Source: an uncultured bacterium
Lineage (GTDB): Bacteria > Actinomycetota > Coriobacteriia > Coriobacteriales > Coriobacteriaceae
Direction of reading: 5' to 3'
Assembly: GCA_905215525.1 (NCBI GenBank)
Contig: CAJMQJ010000003.1
Location: forward strand, 124,001 to 188,000
Length of the DNA stretch: 64,000 bases
In this document: piece by piece, positions 26,622 through 34,699 of the stretch
Position numbering within the stretch: position 1 is the stretch's first letter
How the letters are laid out: each line of letters starts with the position of its first letter
Position numbers and translations under genes: made by a program
Notes under the pieces: model-generated
The model's database searches: none
What the model was told of the DNA's origin: nothing
What the model saw: the letters and a program-made list of their open reading frames with translations, nothing else

Positions 26622-27040
26622 TGGCGCGCCCAGTCGACACACCGGAGCTAGCACGCAAACGTGAGCGTGAGGCCCAAATGGTGTCGCAGATGATTGCGCT
26701 GTGGTGTCGTGGGCATCATGGCGGCGGGCATGTGGTCGAACAGGCTGGCGGCGATGAGTCCGTGCGCGTGAAACTCGGCCTTCGAACCATTACGCTCTGC
26801 CCCGAATGCGCCGAGCTGCAGAAATACGCCATCGCGCGCATTGAGCACTGCCCGCACATGGGCACCAAGACATTTTGCTCGGCATGTCCTTCGCATTGTT
26901 ACCGGCCTGCCATGCGCGAGAAGATCCGCGAGGTTATGCGTTGGTCGGGACCGCGTATGATCCGCTATCGCCCCATCACCGCCGTGAGACACGCGATGGT
27001 AACAGTGCAGGCCAAACGCGCGGCGGCACGAAGCAAGTAG
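26621..27040 (+). CDS. YgbA-type (nitrous oxide-stimulated promoter family) protein
   Basis: A 139-residue protein starting at ATG 26621, overlapping the exporter stop (TAATG). It is rich in paired cysteines and histidines: LCPECAELQKYAIARIEHCP and TFCSACPSHCYRPAMREKI, a pattern typical of the YgbA_NO family (PF11756) and consistent with metal binding. In enterobacteria ygbA responds to nitrosative stress. Coupling to a CydDC-like exporter fits a nitric-oxide or respiratory-stress theme, since bd oxidase resists NO; this link is inferred. Confidence 0.8.
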   Translation: MARPVDTPELARKREREAQMVSQMIALWCRGHHGGGHVVEQAGGDESVRVKLGLRTITLCPECAELQKYAIARIEHCPHMGTKTFCSACPSHCYRPAMREKIREVMRWSGPRMIRYRPITAVRHAMVTVQAKRAAARSK

Positions 27041-27160
27041 TCGCCGGCGCCGGCACGCGCCGCCCCGCCTTTCCACTCGATTTCGGCACCCGGCGTGCGC
27101 GGCGTGTTGAGAGCTGCACCATTACAATGGAGCGGATTCACCAAATGCAAAGGAGTCGCC

Positions 27161-28072
27161 ATGCCCGCCTGCCCGCTGGTCGATTGCCATACTCATACCT
27201 CGTTCTCGGACGGGCACGCCTCGTTCGAGGACAACGTCCGTGCCGCTGCTGCCGCCGGCTGCCGCGTCATGGTCTCGACCGACCACCTTACCCTGCCCGC
27301 CAGTATGGATGCTAACTGCGAGGTGCAGGTCGTCGAGGGCGACTTGCCGGCACATCGTTTGGCCTTTGAGGACGCCCGCAAACTCGCCGCGCAGATTGCG
27401 CCGGAGCTCACCTTTATCTACGGTTTTGAATGCGATTGGTATGAGGGCTGCGAGCCCTTGGTAGAGCACTGGTCCCAGGGCGCCGTCGTACGTCTGGGCA
27501 GCGTGCACTGGATTGGCAACCCGGGCGATATTGCGGCAGGCGCCGCGGGCACGGCAGGGACAGAGGACGTCGCGCGCCCCGATACACCCGATTCCCTTTG
27601 CGGTTGGATCGACGACGATACCAACTTGCATGTTTGGGAAAACTTAGGCGTGCGCGGCGTGTGGGAGTGCTACGTCGACGACTGGTGCCGTGCTTGCGAA
27701 AGCTCACTCAACTTTGACGCGATGGCCCATCCCGACCTGGTCATGCGCTTTTCGAAGGACGGCTTTGCACCCGACTTTGACCCCGCGCCGTTTTGGGAGC
27801 AGATGGCCGAATGCGCCCACGATACGGGTCGCCGCGTTGAGGTCTCGACCGCCGCACCGCGCAAGGGGCTCGACGATTACTACCCCGCGACCGGGCTGTT
27901 GCGCCGCTTCGCCCATGCCGAGGTGCCCATCACCTTTGGCTCGGACGCGCACCGCGCCTGCGACATCTGCTGGAACATCCGCGAGACCCAGGCCCACGCC
28001 TACGACTGCGGCTACCGGGCCTTCGATATCCCCCACCCCACCGGCGAATGGGAATCCACGCCCCTCGCCTAA
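27161..28072 (+). CDS. hisK: PHP-family histidinol-phosphatase
   Basis: A 303-residue PHP-domain phosphatase, start ATG 27161 after AAAGGAG. Metal ligands visible: DCHTHTSFSDGH (residues 8-19), STDHLTLP, GFECDWYEG, GSVHWI, AHPDLVMRFSKD, and the final SDAHRACDI. This is the polymerase/histidinol-phosphatase type that dephosphorylates histidinol phosphate, the step missing from the facing his operon. A short loop insert (AAGAAGTAGTEDVARPD) interrupts the middle. It converges with hisE. Confidence 0.88.
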   Translation: MPACPLVDCHTHTSFSDGHASFEDNVRAAAAAGCRVMVSTDHLTLPASMDANCEVQVVEGDLPAHRLAFEDARKLAAQIAPELTFIYGFECDWYEGCEPLVEHWSQGAVVRLGSVHWIGNPGDIAAGAAGTAGTEDVARPDTPDSLCGWIDDDTNLHVWENLGVRGVWECYVDDWCRACESSLNFDAMAHPDLVMRFSKDGFAPDFDPAPFWEQMAECAHDTGRRVEVSTAAPRKGLDDYYPATGLLRRFAHAEVPITFGSDAHRACDICWNIRETQAHAYDCGYRAFDIPHPTGEWESTPLA

Positions 28073-28099
28073 CTAGTCGTTTAAGAACGTCCCCAATGA

Positions 28100-28417
28100 C
28101 TAGTGGCGGCGGGCGTTGAGTTCGCCGGCCAGTTCGTCGAGGGTGATGCCGTAGCGCTCGAGCGTCACGAGCAGGTGGTAGATCAGGTCGCCGGCCTCGT
28201 AGCGGATGTGATCGTGGTCGTTATCCTTGCAGGCCATGATCACCTCGCTCGCCTCCTCGGCAAGCTTCTTGAGAAGCTCGTCCTCGACGTCGGTCAGCAG
28301 ACGCGCGGTATAGCTCTCCTGCGGCGATGCGTCGCGACGACCGTGAATCACCTCGGCCAGTCCCGTCAGCGTCTCACCGATGTTTCCCGGCTGCACGTTA
28401 GCTGTTCTGACTCCCAT
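28100..28417 (-). CDS. hisE: Phosphoribosyl-ATP diphosphatase
   Basis: A 105-residue HisE of the MazG-like all-alpha fold: TGLAEVIHGRRDASPQESYT, LLKKLAEEASEVIMACKD (metal-binding EExxE) and YEAGDLIYHLLVTLE. It hydrolyses PR-ATP to PR-AMP, step 2 of histidine synthesis. It is the last gene of the operon. The 27-bp gap to hisK holds a short ACTAGTC/GACTAGT repeat. Confidence 0.95.
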   Translation of the reverse strand: MGVRTANVQPGNIGETLTGLAEVIHGRRDASPQESYTARLLTDVEDELLKKLAEEASEVIMACKDNDHDHIRYEAGDLIYHLLVTLERYGITLDELAGELNARRH

Positions 28418-28432
28418 GGTTATTTCCTCTCG

Positions 28433-28660
28433 TTACTGCAGCGTAAAGTAATTACCGGTCTCATCGAACCGAGGCTTTGCGCCCTTTTTCTCAAAGAACT
28501 CAACGATGACGGCATGGGCCTCATCGAGCCTTTCCTTCTCGGCCTCGAGCCAAAGCGACTGCGCCCCGCAGGCATCGGTCAGGTGCACGCGGCACGGCAC
28601 GCCCACGCGGAGGAGCTCGGCGTTGCAGTCAGCGACTTCGAACGGCGTCACGACCTTCAT
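28433..28660 (-). CDS. Small conserved-looking protein inside the his operon
   Basis: A 75-residue protein (MKVVTPFEVADCNAELLRVG...). It overlaps the hisI stop by 4 bp and lies 15 bp before hisE, so it is translated with the histidine genes. It has three Cys, a VHLTDACGAQSLW core and an amphipathic helix (EKERLDEAHAVIVEFFEKKG). I do not recognise it as a standard His enzyme; the step set is complete without it. It could be a regulatory or moonlighting small protein. Confidence 0.6.
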   Translation of the reverse strand: MKVVTPFEVADCNAELLRVGVPCRVHLTDACGAQSLWLEAEKERLDEAHAVIVEFFEKKGAKPRFDETGNYFTLQ

Positions 28661-28998
28661 CGTGTTTCCCCCTTTACGTGCTTAAAGAAGCAGGTACGGT
28701 TGCCGGTATGGCAGGCAGGACCCGGCGAGTCAACCTTGACCAGCAGCGTATCGCTATCGCAGTCGGCCCAGAGCTCCTTGACCTCCTGCATGTTGCCACT
28801 CGTCGCGCCCTTGTTCCAGAGCTCCTGGCGGCTGCGGCTCCAAAACCACGTGGTGCCGGTCTTGAGCGTCAGTCCCACCGACTCCTCGTTCATCCAAGCA
28901 ACCATAAGCACCTCACCGGTGTCATGCTGCTGAACCACACAAGGAATCAGCCCGCGGGCGTCGTATTTAAGCTCGGTAGCATTTATTACCTCAGTCAT
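28657..28998 (-). CDS. hisI: Phosphoribosyl-AMP cyclohydrolase
   Basis: A 113-residue HisI. Typical segments: KYDARGLIPCVVQQHDTGEV, VAWMNEESVGLTLKTG, TTWFWSRSRQELWNKGATSG, the metal site DCDSDTLLV and HTGNRTCFF. It opens the PR-AMP ring (step 3). ATGs at 29001 and 28998 are adjacent; the second has GGGAG at better spacing. A 145-bp spacer with palindromes separates it from hisF. Confidence 0.95.
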   Translation of the reverse strand: MTEVINATELKYDARGLIPCVVQQHDTGEVLMVAWMNEESVGLTLKTGTTWFWSRSRQELWNKGATSGNMQEVKELWADCDSDTLLVKVDSPGPACHTGNRTCFFKHVKGETR

Positions 28999-29047
28999 CA
29001 TTTCTCCCAAGTAACAAACGAAATCCCACAGGTCGGCGAGGGTTGTC

Positions 29048-29132
29048 CAGGTGCCGCAGGTTGCCGCGAAAGAGGAGCGACGCGTACTTTGGTACGCGAG
29101 CGACGGTTTGAGCGGCAAGATGCGGTGCCTGG
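29048..29132. repeat. Imperfect palindrome with nested hairpin between hisI and hisF
   Basis: CCAGGTGCCGCAGGTTGCCGC on the left is mirrored by GCGGCAAGATGCGGTGCCTGG on the right. A tight hairpin CGCGTAC/GTACGCG sits at 29081-29098. It occurs inside an otherwise close-packed operon, so it could attenuate or process the transcript. Confidence 0.5.
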
Positions 29133-29145
29133 GCAAGCCGCAGCA

Positions 29146-29928
29146 CTAGAAGTCCAGCCTCACAGGGATGCCTTGGCTGGCCATATACTCCTTCACCTGG
29201 CGAATGCTGAAAGTTCCAAAGTGAAAGACGCTGGCCGCCAGCACGGCATCGGCCTCGCCCTCGATCACGCCCTCGGCGAAATGCTCGAGCGTGCCCACGC
29301 CGCCGCTCGCGATGACGGGGATTGGCACCGCGCGCGCCACGGCGCGGGTGAGCGCCAGGTCAAAGCCGGCCTTGGTGCCGTCGCGGTCCATGCTGGTCAG
29401 CAGAATCTCGCCGGCGCCGCGGCGAGCCGCCTCCTCGGCCCACGCCACCGCGTCGATACCCGTGGCATTGCGGCCTCCCGCGATAAAGACCTCCCACTTG
29501 TCGGCATCCGGCTGACCGGGCAGGCCCACGCGCTTGGCATCAATCGCCACGACCACGGCCTGGCTGCCAAACGCCGCGGCGGCCTGGCTGATCAACGACG
29601 GATCGCGCACGGCGGCAGAGTTAAGCGACACCTTGTCGGCACCGGCAGCCACCATGGTTCGCATGCCCGCCAAGTCGCGGAAACCGCCGCCCACGGTATA
29701 GGGAATAGCGAGCTCCTCGGCCGCGTGCGCCGCCATCTCGATGGTCGTCGCGCGGTTGTCGCTCGTCGCGGTAATGTCCAGGAAGACGACCTCGTCTGCA
29801 CCCTCGCGGTCGTAGGCGCGCGCCAGCTCCACCGGGTCGCCAGCATCGCGCAGGCTCACAAAGTTGACGCCCTTGACCACGCGGCCGTCCTTAACATCCA
29901 GGCAGGGAATGACGCGTTTGGTAAGCAT
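29146..29928 (-). CDS. hisF: Imidazole glycerol phosphate synthase, cyclase subunit
   Basis: A 260-residue (beta/alpha)8 barrel: KRVIPCLDVKDGRVVKGVNF with catalytic Asp, DEVVFLDITAT, PYTVGGGFRDL, ATGIDAVAWAEEAARRGAGE, LLTSMDRDGTKAGFD with the second Asp, PVIASGGVGTLEHF. It forms IGP and AICAR with HisH-supplied ammonia. hisA lies 3 bp upstream. Confidence 0.97.
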   Translation of the reverse strand: MLTKRVIPCLDVKDGRVVKGVNFVSLRDAGDPVELARAYDREGADEVVFLDITATSDNRATTIEMAAHAAEELAIPYTVGGGFRDLAGMRTMVAAGADKVSLNSAAVRDPSLISQAAAAFGSQAVVVAIDAKRVGLPGQPDADKWEVFIAGGRNATGIDAVAWAEEAARRGAGEILLTSMDRDGTKAGFDLALTRAVARAVPIPVIASGGVGTLEHFAEGVIEGEADAVLAASVFHFGTFSIRQVKEYMASQGIPVRLDF

Positions 29929-29931
29929 GGG

Positions 29932-30675
29932 CTACTCCTCCCCTCGCGCGGCGGCCAACGCCTGTACCAGCGTAAAGTTGCCCTCGTAGAGCGCGCGACC
30001 GGTGATGGCGCCCTCAATAGCGCCCTCGCCCACCGCGGTCAGTGCGCGGATATCGTCGAGCGTCGAGATGCCGCCCGAAGCCACGACGGGAAAGCCCGCG
30101 ACCTCGGCCACATGGCGATACGCCGCCACGTCGATGCCCGTCTGCATGCCATCGCGCGCGATGTCGGTATACACCAGATGCTTAAAGCCCAGCTCGGTGA
30201 GCTGCGCCACGGCGTCGTCGAGCGCCACACCTGCGCCGTCGCGCCAACCATTCACCTTGACCTGGCCGTCACGGGCGGCAATGTCTGCCACCAGTAACTC
30301 GCCAAAGCCTTGCGCCGCCACCTCGGCAAATCCCGGCTCGGTCACGAGCACCGTGCCTAGCGCGATGCGACGCGCGCCGTAGCCGGCCAGCTCGTCGATG
30401 CGCGCGAGCGAACGAACGCCGCCGCCCACGTCCGCGGACAGACCGTCGACGCCGCAGATGGCCTTAATCGCTGCCGAGTTGGCAGCGCACGCGTCCTCGT
30501 CCTCGCCAAAGGCAGCGGACAGGTCGACGACGTGCACCCAGCTCGCGCCCTGCTCGGCAAAGGAGCGGGCAACGGCCACGGGGTCGTCAGAATACACCTT
30601 ACAGCGGCTCCGGTCGCCGCGCTCCAGGCGCACGACCTTGCCGCCGATCAAATCGATTGCGGGAAACAGAATCAT
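29932..30675 (-). CDS. hisA: 1-(5-phosphoribosyl)-5-[(5-phosphoribosylamino)methylideneamino]imidazole-4-carboxamide isomerase
   Basis: A 247-residue HisA barrel: ILFPAIDLIGGKVVRLERGD with the first catalytic Asp, WVHVVDLSAAFG, SADVGGGVRSLARID, VNGWRDGAGVALDDAVAQL, VYTDIARDGMQTGID, VVASGGISTLDDI. Step 4 isomerase. It overlaps the hisH stop by 4 bp. Confidence 0.97.
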   Translation of the reverse strand: MILFPAIDLIGGKVVRLERGDRSRCKVYSDDPVAVARSFAEQGASWVHVVDLSAAFGEDEDACAANSAAIKAICGVDGLSADVGGGVRSLARIDELAGYGARRIALGTVLVTEPGFAEVAAQGFGELLVADIAARDGQVKVNGWRDGAGVALDDAVAQLTELGFKHLVYTDIARDGMQTGIDVAAYRHVAEVAGFPVVASGGISTLDDIRALTAVGEGAIEGAITGRALYEGNFTLVQALAAARGEE

Positions 30676-31373
30676 CGGCCGGCCCCCTCGACGATGCTCA
30701 CGAAGTTCTTAAGGATGCGCTGACCCAGCGCAGAGGATTTCTCGGGATGGAACTGGCAGCCCCACACGTTGCCGTGGCGCACGATGCACGGGAAGCTCCG
30801 TGTATAGTGCGTGCGCGCCAACACATCGGCGGCATCGACGTCGTCGGCCACCGCGTAGCTGTGAGTGAAATACATGTTGGCGCCCTCGGCAAAACCGGCA
30901 AGCAACGGATCGGCCGCACCGGCGGGCGTCATGCGCACCTGGTCCCAGCCCACGTGCGGGACCTTCAGACGGCTCGACTCCAGGTGCGTGCACGAGCCAC
31001 GCATGATGCCCAGGCCATCGACCCAGGGACCACCGGCCTGCTCGGGGGTGCCGCCATCCGCGGCCACGCCCTCGTCCGCAGGCACGCCCTCGTTGCCGCG
31101 CTCAAAAAAGAGCTGAAGACCCAGGCAGATGCCGAGCAGCGGAGTTCCGGCGACAACGGCACCGAGCACCGCGTCCGCCTCGCCGCTCTGGCGCATAAAG
31201 GCGATCGCGTCATAGAACGCGCCCACACCCGGGATGACCAGGCCGTCGGCGTCGCGGATCTGCTCCGGATCATCCGACGTACAGGCGGCGGCACCGGCGC
31301 GCGCAAGCCCGCGCACGACGCTCGACAAGTTGCCCTTGTGGTAGTCGACCACCACGATCTTCGGTTCGCCCAC
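30672..31373 (-). CDS. hisH: Imidazole glycerol phosphate synthase, glutaminase subunit
   Basis: A 233-residue class I glutamine amidotransferase. The start is GTG 31373 with GGAGGAGGGG just upstream. IVVVDYHKGNLSSVVRGLA, IPGVGAFYDA, nucleophile Cys in PLLGICLGLQLFFE, then HVGWDQV, FTHSYAV and CQFHPEKS with the His-Glu pair. A loop insertion (DEGVAADGGTPEQAGGPWV) makes it longer than the usual 200-210 residues. It supplies ammonia to HisF. Confidence 0.95.
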   Translation of the reverse strand: MGEPKIVVVDYHKGNLSSVVRGLARAGAAACTSDDPEQIRDADGLVIPGVGAFYDAIAFMRQSGEADAVLGAVVAGTPLLGICLGLQLFFERGNEGVPADEGVAADGGTPEQAGGPWVDGLGIMRGSCTHLESSRLKVPHVGWDQVRMTPAGAADPLLAGFAEGANMYFTHSYAVADDVDAADVLARTHYTRSFPCIVRHGNVWGCQFHPEKSSALGQRILKNFVSIVEGAGR

Positions 31374-31398
31374 GCGACCCCTCCTCCTCGTCTTGTCC

Positions 31399-31439
31399 AA
31401 AACCACCACAAAGGGGACAGGCACCTTCGTAGTGGTTTT
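31399..31439. repeat. Inverted repeat in the hisB-hisH spacer
   Basis: AAACCACCACAAAGG (from 31399) mirrors CCTTCGTAGTGGTTT (to 31439), enclosing GGACAGGCA. A partial third copy, CCTTTGTAGCGGTT, follows. It may be a palindromic repeat or an internal attenuator. Confidence 0.5.
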
Positions 31440-31452
31440 ACCTTTGTAGCGG

Positions 31453-32040
31453 TTACAGCGAGCCCTTGGTGCTGGGGATGCCCTGCACGCGGGGATCGAG
31501 CTCGCAGGCGTGGCGCATCGTGCGGCCCACGGCCTTAAAGGCGGCCTCGATAATGTGATGCGAGTTACCGCCCGCCAGTTCGCGAACGTGCAGCGTGAGC
31601 TTGGCATCGCGCGCGAAGGCGTAGAAGAACTCGACGGCCAGCTCGGTATCAAAGCTGCCCACGCGCTCGGTGGGCACGGGCAGCTCGCAGTAGGCCTGCC
31701 CGCGGCCCGAAATATCAACAGCAGCCATCACAAGCGTCTCGTCCATGGCGATCGCCGCGTCGGCAAAGCGCGTAATGCCCGCCTTGTCGCCCAGCGCCTG
31801 ACAAAACGCCTCGCCCAGCACAATACCCGTGTCCTCGACGGTGTGATGCGCATCGACCTCGACGTCGCCCACTGCGTGCACCGTCAGATCGAACAGACCA
31901 TGGCGGCCAAAAGCGTTGAGCATGTGGTCGAAAAACGGCACGCCGGTCGAGATATCGCACGCACCGGTTCCATCCAGGTCGAGCTTGACGACAATATCGG
32001 TCTCCCCCGTCTTACGGGTTACCTCGGCATAACGGCCCAT
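31453..32040 (-). CDS. hisB: Imidazoleglycerol-phosphate dehydratase
   Basis: A 195-residue monofunctional HisB: RKTGETDIVVKLDLDG, STGVPFFDHMLNAFGRHG, AVGDVEVDAHHTVEDTGI (manganese-binding DxHHxxED), VEFFYAFARDAKLTLHVREL and NSHHIIEAAFKAVGR. No phosphatase domain, which matches the separate PHP phosphatase at 27161. It follows hisC with no gap. Confidence 0.97.
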   Translation of the reverse strand: MGRYAEVTRKTGETDIVVKLDLDGTGACDISTGVPFFDHMLNAFGRHGLFDLTVHAVGDVEVDAHHTVEDTGIVLGEAFCQALGDKAGITRFADAAIAMDETLVMAAVDISGRGQAYCELPVPTERVGSFDTELAVEFFYAFARDAKLTLHVRELAGGNSHHIIEAAFKAVGRTMRHACELDPRVQGIPSTKGSL

Positions 32041-33156
32041 CTACATCTCCTCCTTCACCAGCGCGGCAAACGCAGCCAGCACCTCATCGTTTTCCTGTGG
32101 GGTGCCCACGGTAATGCGCAGGCAGTCCGCGAGCCCCGGCGCGTAGCTAAAGTCGCGCACCAAAATTGAATACTCGTCGCGCAGGCGCTCGCGCAGGCGC
32201 GTGGCATGCGGCGTACGCACGAGCACAAAGTTCGCCGCGCTCGGCCATGCCTCCACGGGCATGCCCTCGGCAGCCATCGCGCGCAGAGCGGCCAGCTCGC
32301 GCTCGCGCTCGGATGCGACCTGCGCCACCACGGGCGTGTAGGCATCACGGGCACGCACGCAGGCAAGTGCTGCCGCCTGGCTCAGCACGTTGACCGAATA
32401 GATCTGGCGAATCGCCGCGAACACGTCGATGACCTCGGGCGCCGCGATCACATAGCCCAGACGCGTTCCGGCGGCGCCAAACGCCTTGGACAGCGTATGT
32501 AGAATCACCAGGTTGGGATGCTCGCTGATAAGCCCCTGCGCCGTGGTGGCCGCGCCAAACGAATCGTCGGCAAACTCCACGTAGGCCTCGTCGACCATCA
32601 CCATGCCGGGGCAGGCATCGCACAGGGCCGCGACAAAGTCGAGCGGAGCAACGTCACCCGTGGGATTGTTGGGCGAGGTCACGATTGCCAGGTTGCACTC
32701 CGGCGCCGCCGCGAGCACAGCCGCCTGGTCGAGCTCAAAGGTCGCCGGGTCGCGCCACACATCGCGCACTTCAGTCTGGCACAGAGACGCAAAGAACGCA
32801 TACTCGCTAAAGCACGGCGGGCAGTTGAGCAGGGTCCTCCCCGCGCCGCCAAACGCCAGCAGGCAGTTATAGAGCAGCTCGTCACCGCCGTTGCCCACGC
32901 AGATATTCTCGCGCGTCACGCCATGCCAAGCGGCAAGCTCGTCGCGCAGGTCACAGGACATGGGATCGGGGTAGCGGTTGAGCGGCGTGGCAGCCAGGGC
33001 CGCGTCGATCGCCTCGCGCACGCCGGCCGGCACGGGGTAGGTGTTCTCGTTTGCCGAAAGGTTGATGCGCGTGGGCGTAAAGTTGGGATCGTAGGGCTCG
33101 ATGCCTGCCAGATAGGGCTGGACGAGCTCCTTCATGCGCGGCGTGAGTTCGGCCAT
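32041..33156 (-). CDS. hisC: Histidinol-phosphate aminotransferase
   Basis: A 371-residue PLP enzyme from ATG 33156 (MAELTPRMKEL). INLSANENTYPVP, NICVGNGGDELL, VTSPNNPTGDVAP, VDEAYVEF, LHTLSKAFGAAGTRLGYVIA with the PLP Lys, and the C-terminal LRITVGTPQEND. Transfers amino groups from glutamate to imidazole acetol phosphate. It starts 1 bp after the hisD stop. Confidence 0.96.
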   Translation of the reverse strand: MAELTPRMKELVQPYLAGIEPYDPNFTPTRINLSANENTYPVPAGVREAIDAALAATPLNRYPDPMSCDLRDELAAWHGVTRENICVGNGGDELLYNCLLAFGGAGRTLLNCPPCFSEYAFFASLCQTEVRDVWRDPATFELDQAAVLAAAPECNLAIVTSPNNPTGDVAPLDFVAALCDACPGMVMVDEAYVEFADDSFGAATTAQGLISEHPNLVILHTLSKAFGAAGTRLGYVIAAPEVIDVFAAIRQIYSVNVLSQAAALACVRARDAYTPVVAQVASERERELAALRAMAAEGMPVEAWPSAANFVLVRTPHATRLRERLRDEYSILVRDFSYAPGLADCLRITVGTPQENDEVLAAFAALVKEEM

Positions 33157-33157
33157 A

Positions 33158-34594
33158 TTAGGCCTCCTTGCCGGTCGGGCCAACGCCATCTGCGCCCGCA
33201 GCCGCCAGGTCAACGCCCTCGGCAACCGTCGCCACGGCGTCGCCCGGCCAGGCAACCTTGGTCAAGTCGGCCGCGGCGAGCGACTCGGCGCTCACGGCAT
33301 CCTCGCCCTGCTCCAACACGCGGCGACGCAGTGCGGCCGAAAGCGCGTGCGCCCACAGGCCCTCGGCCTCGGCCAAACGCTGCGTAGCGGGAGCGTCCGA
33401 GAGTAGGCCCTCGGGCGTATAGCAAATGACACTCGAGCGCTTAACGAACTCTTCGACCGAAAGCGGGTTGGAGAACATGGCCGTGCCGCCGGTCGGCAGC
33501 GTGTGGTTGGGGCCGGCAACATAATCGCCGAGCGGCTCGGAGCTCCAAGCGCCCACAAAGATGGCGCCGGCGTTGCGAATGCCGCCGAGCAGGCCCATCG
33601 CGTCCTTGCAGTGCAGCTCAAGGTGCTCGGGCGCCACGGTGTTCACGGCCTCGACGGCGGCAGCCATGTCGGCGGCCACCACGATGGCGCCTTCGTTATC
33701 GAGCGAAGCGCGTGTGATCTCGGCGCGCGGCGACTGCGCCACCAGGATGTCGATGCCCGCCTCGACCTCGCGCGCAAACTGCTCGTCGCAGGTCACCAGA
33801 TAGCAAGCCGCCAGCGGATCGTGCTCGGCCTGGGCCATCAGGTCGGCCGCGACTACCATGGGCTTGGCCGTGGCATCGGCCAGCACGCAGACCTCGGAGG
33901 GACCGGCGACCATGTCGATGCCCACATCGCCCGAGACAATCTGCTTGGCAGCGGCGACAAAGGCGTTGCCCGGGCCGGTGATTTTATCGACACGCGGAAT
34001 TGTCTCGGTACCGTACGCCAGCGCGGCCACGGCCTGAGCGCCGCCCACCATATAGATTTCGTCCACGCCGCCGAGCTTTGCCGCGGCAAGCGTGTAAGGG
34101 CTGATCAGGCCGTCTTTTTGCGGCGGGGTCACCATGACCACGCGCTTGACGCCGGCCACCTTGGCGGGAATGGCATTCATGAGCACCGTGGAGGGATACT
34201 GCGCGCGGCCGCCCGGCACATAGATGCCGGCCGCCGCGAGCGAGGTCACCTTAACGCCGAGCATCGTGCCGTCCGGGCGTGTGGTAAACCAGCTCTGCTC
34301 GACCTCGCGCTGGTGGAACTCACGAATCTGGCGTGCAGCCTTTTCGAGCGCCACGACAAAAGCGGGATCGAGGCCTTCGAGCGCGGCATCGATCTGTTCC
34401 TGAGGCAGGCGGAAGCCCTGCAGCTCAACACCGTCAAAACGCTGACAGTAATCACGCACCGCGGCATCGCCGTTGGCACGCACGTTGGCCACGATATCGC
34501 GGGCGGCGTCGATGATGTTTTGCGGCAGCACGCCCTTGCGGTTGAGCTGGTTGGTAACGAGGCGCTCACCGGGAGCAAGCTTGATGGTCTTCAT
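33158..34594 (-). CDS. hisD: Histidinol dehydrogenase
   Basis: A 478-residue enzyme for the last two oxidation steps. Visible: VTSLAAAGIYVPGGRAQYPS, ITGPGNAFVAAAKQIV, GIDMVAGPSEVCVLAD, ADLMAQAEHDPLA with zinc ligands, APEHLELHCKDA, GPNHTLPTGGTAMFSNPLSV. The C-terminus carries about 40 extra residues (LAAADLTKVAWPGDAVATVA...) beyond the usual end near residue 430. A 105-bp spacer without an evident signal separates it from hisZG. Confidence 0.96.
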   Translation of the reverse strand: MKTIKLAPGERLVTNQLNRKGVLPQNIIDAARDIVANVRANGDAAVRDYCQRFDGVELQGFRLPQEQIDAALEGLDPAFVVALEKAARQIREFHQREVEQSWFTTRPDGTMLGVKVTSLAAAGIYVPGGRAQYPSTVLMNAIPAKVAGVKRVVMVTPPQKDGLISPYTLAAAKLGGVDEIYMVGGAQAVAALAYGTETIPRVDKITGPGNAFVAAAKQIVSGDVGIDMVAGPSEVCVLADATAKPMVVAADLMAQAEHDPLAACYLVTCDEQFAREVEAGIDILVAQSPRAEITRASLDNEGAIVVAADMAAAVEAVNTVAPEHLELHCKDAMGLLGGIRNAGAIFVGAWSSEPLGDYVAGPNHTLPTGGTAMFSNPLSVEEFVKRSSVICYTPEGLLSDAPATQRLAEAEGLWAHALSAALRRRVLEQGEDAVSAESLAAADLTKVAWPGDAVATVAEGVDLAAAGADGVGPTGKEA

Positions 34595-34699
34595 TTCGGT
34601 ATCCCCTATCGGTCGAGGTTGTGTTCGAAAAACGAGAGACCGGGCGGCGGCGCCAGTCGGCCCGCAGCCCGGACGTTGGGGCGCCCGTGCGTGCTCGCG

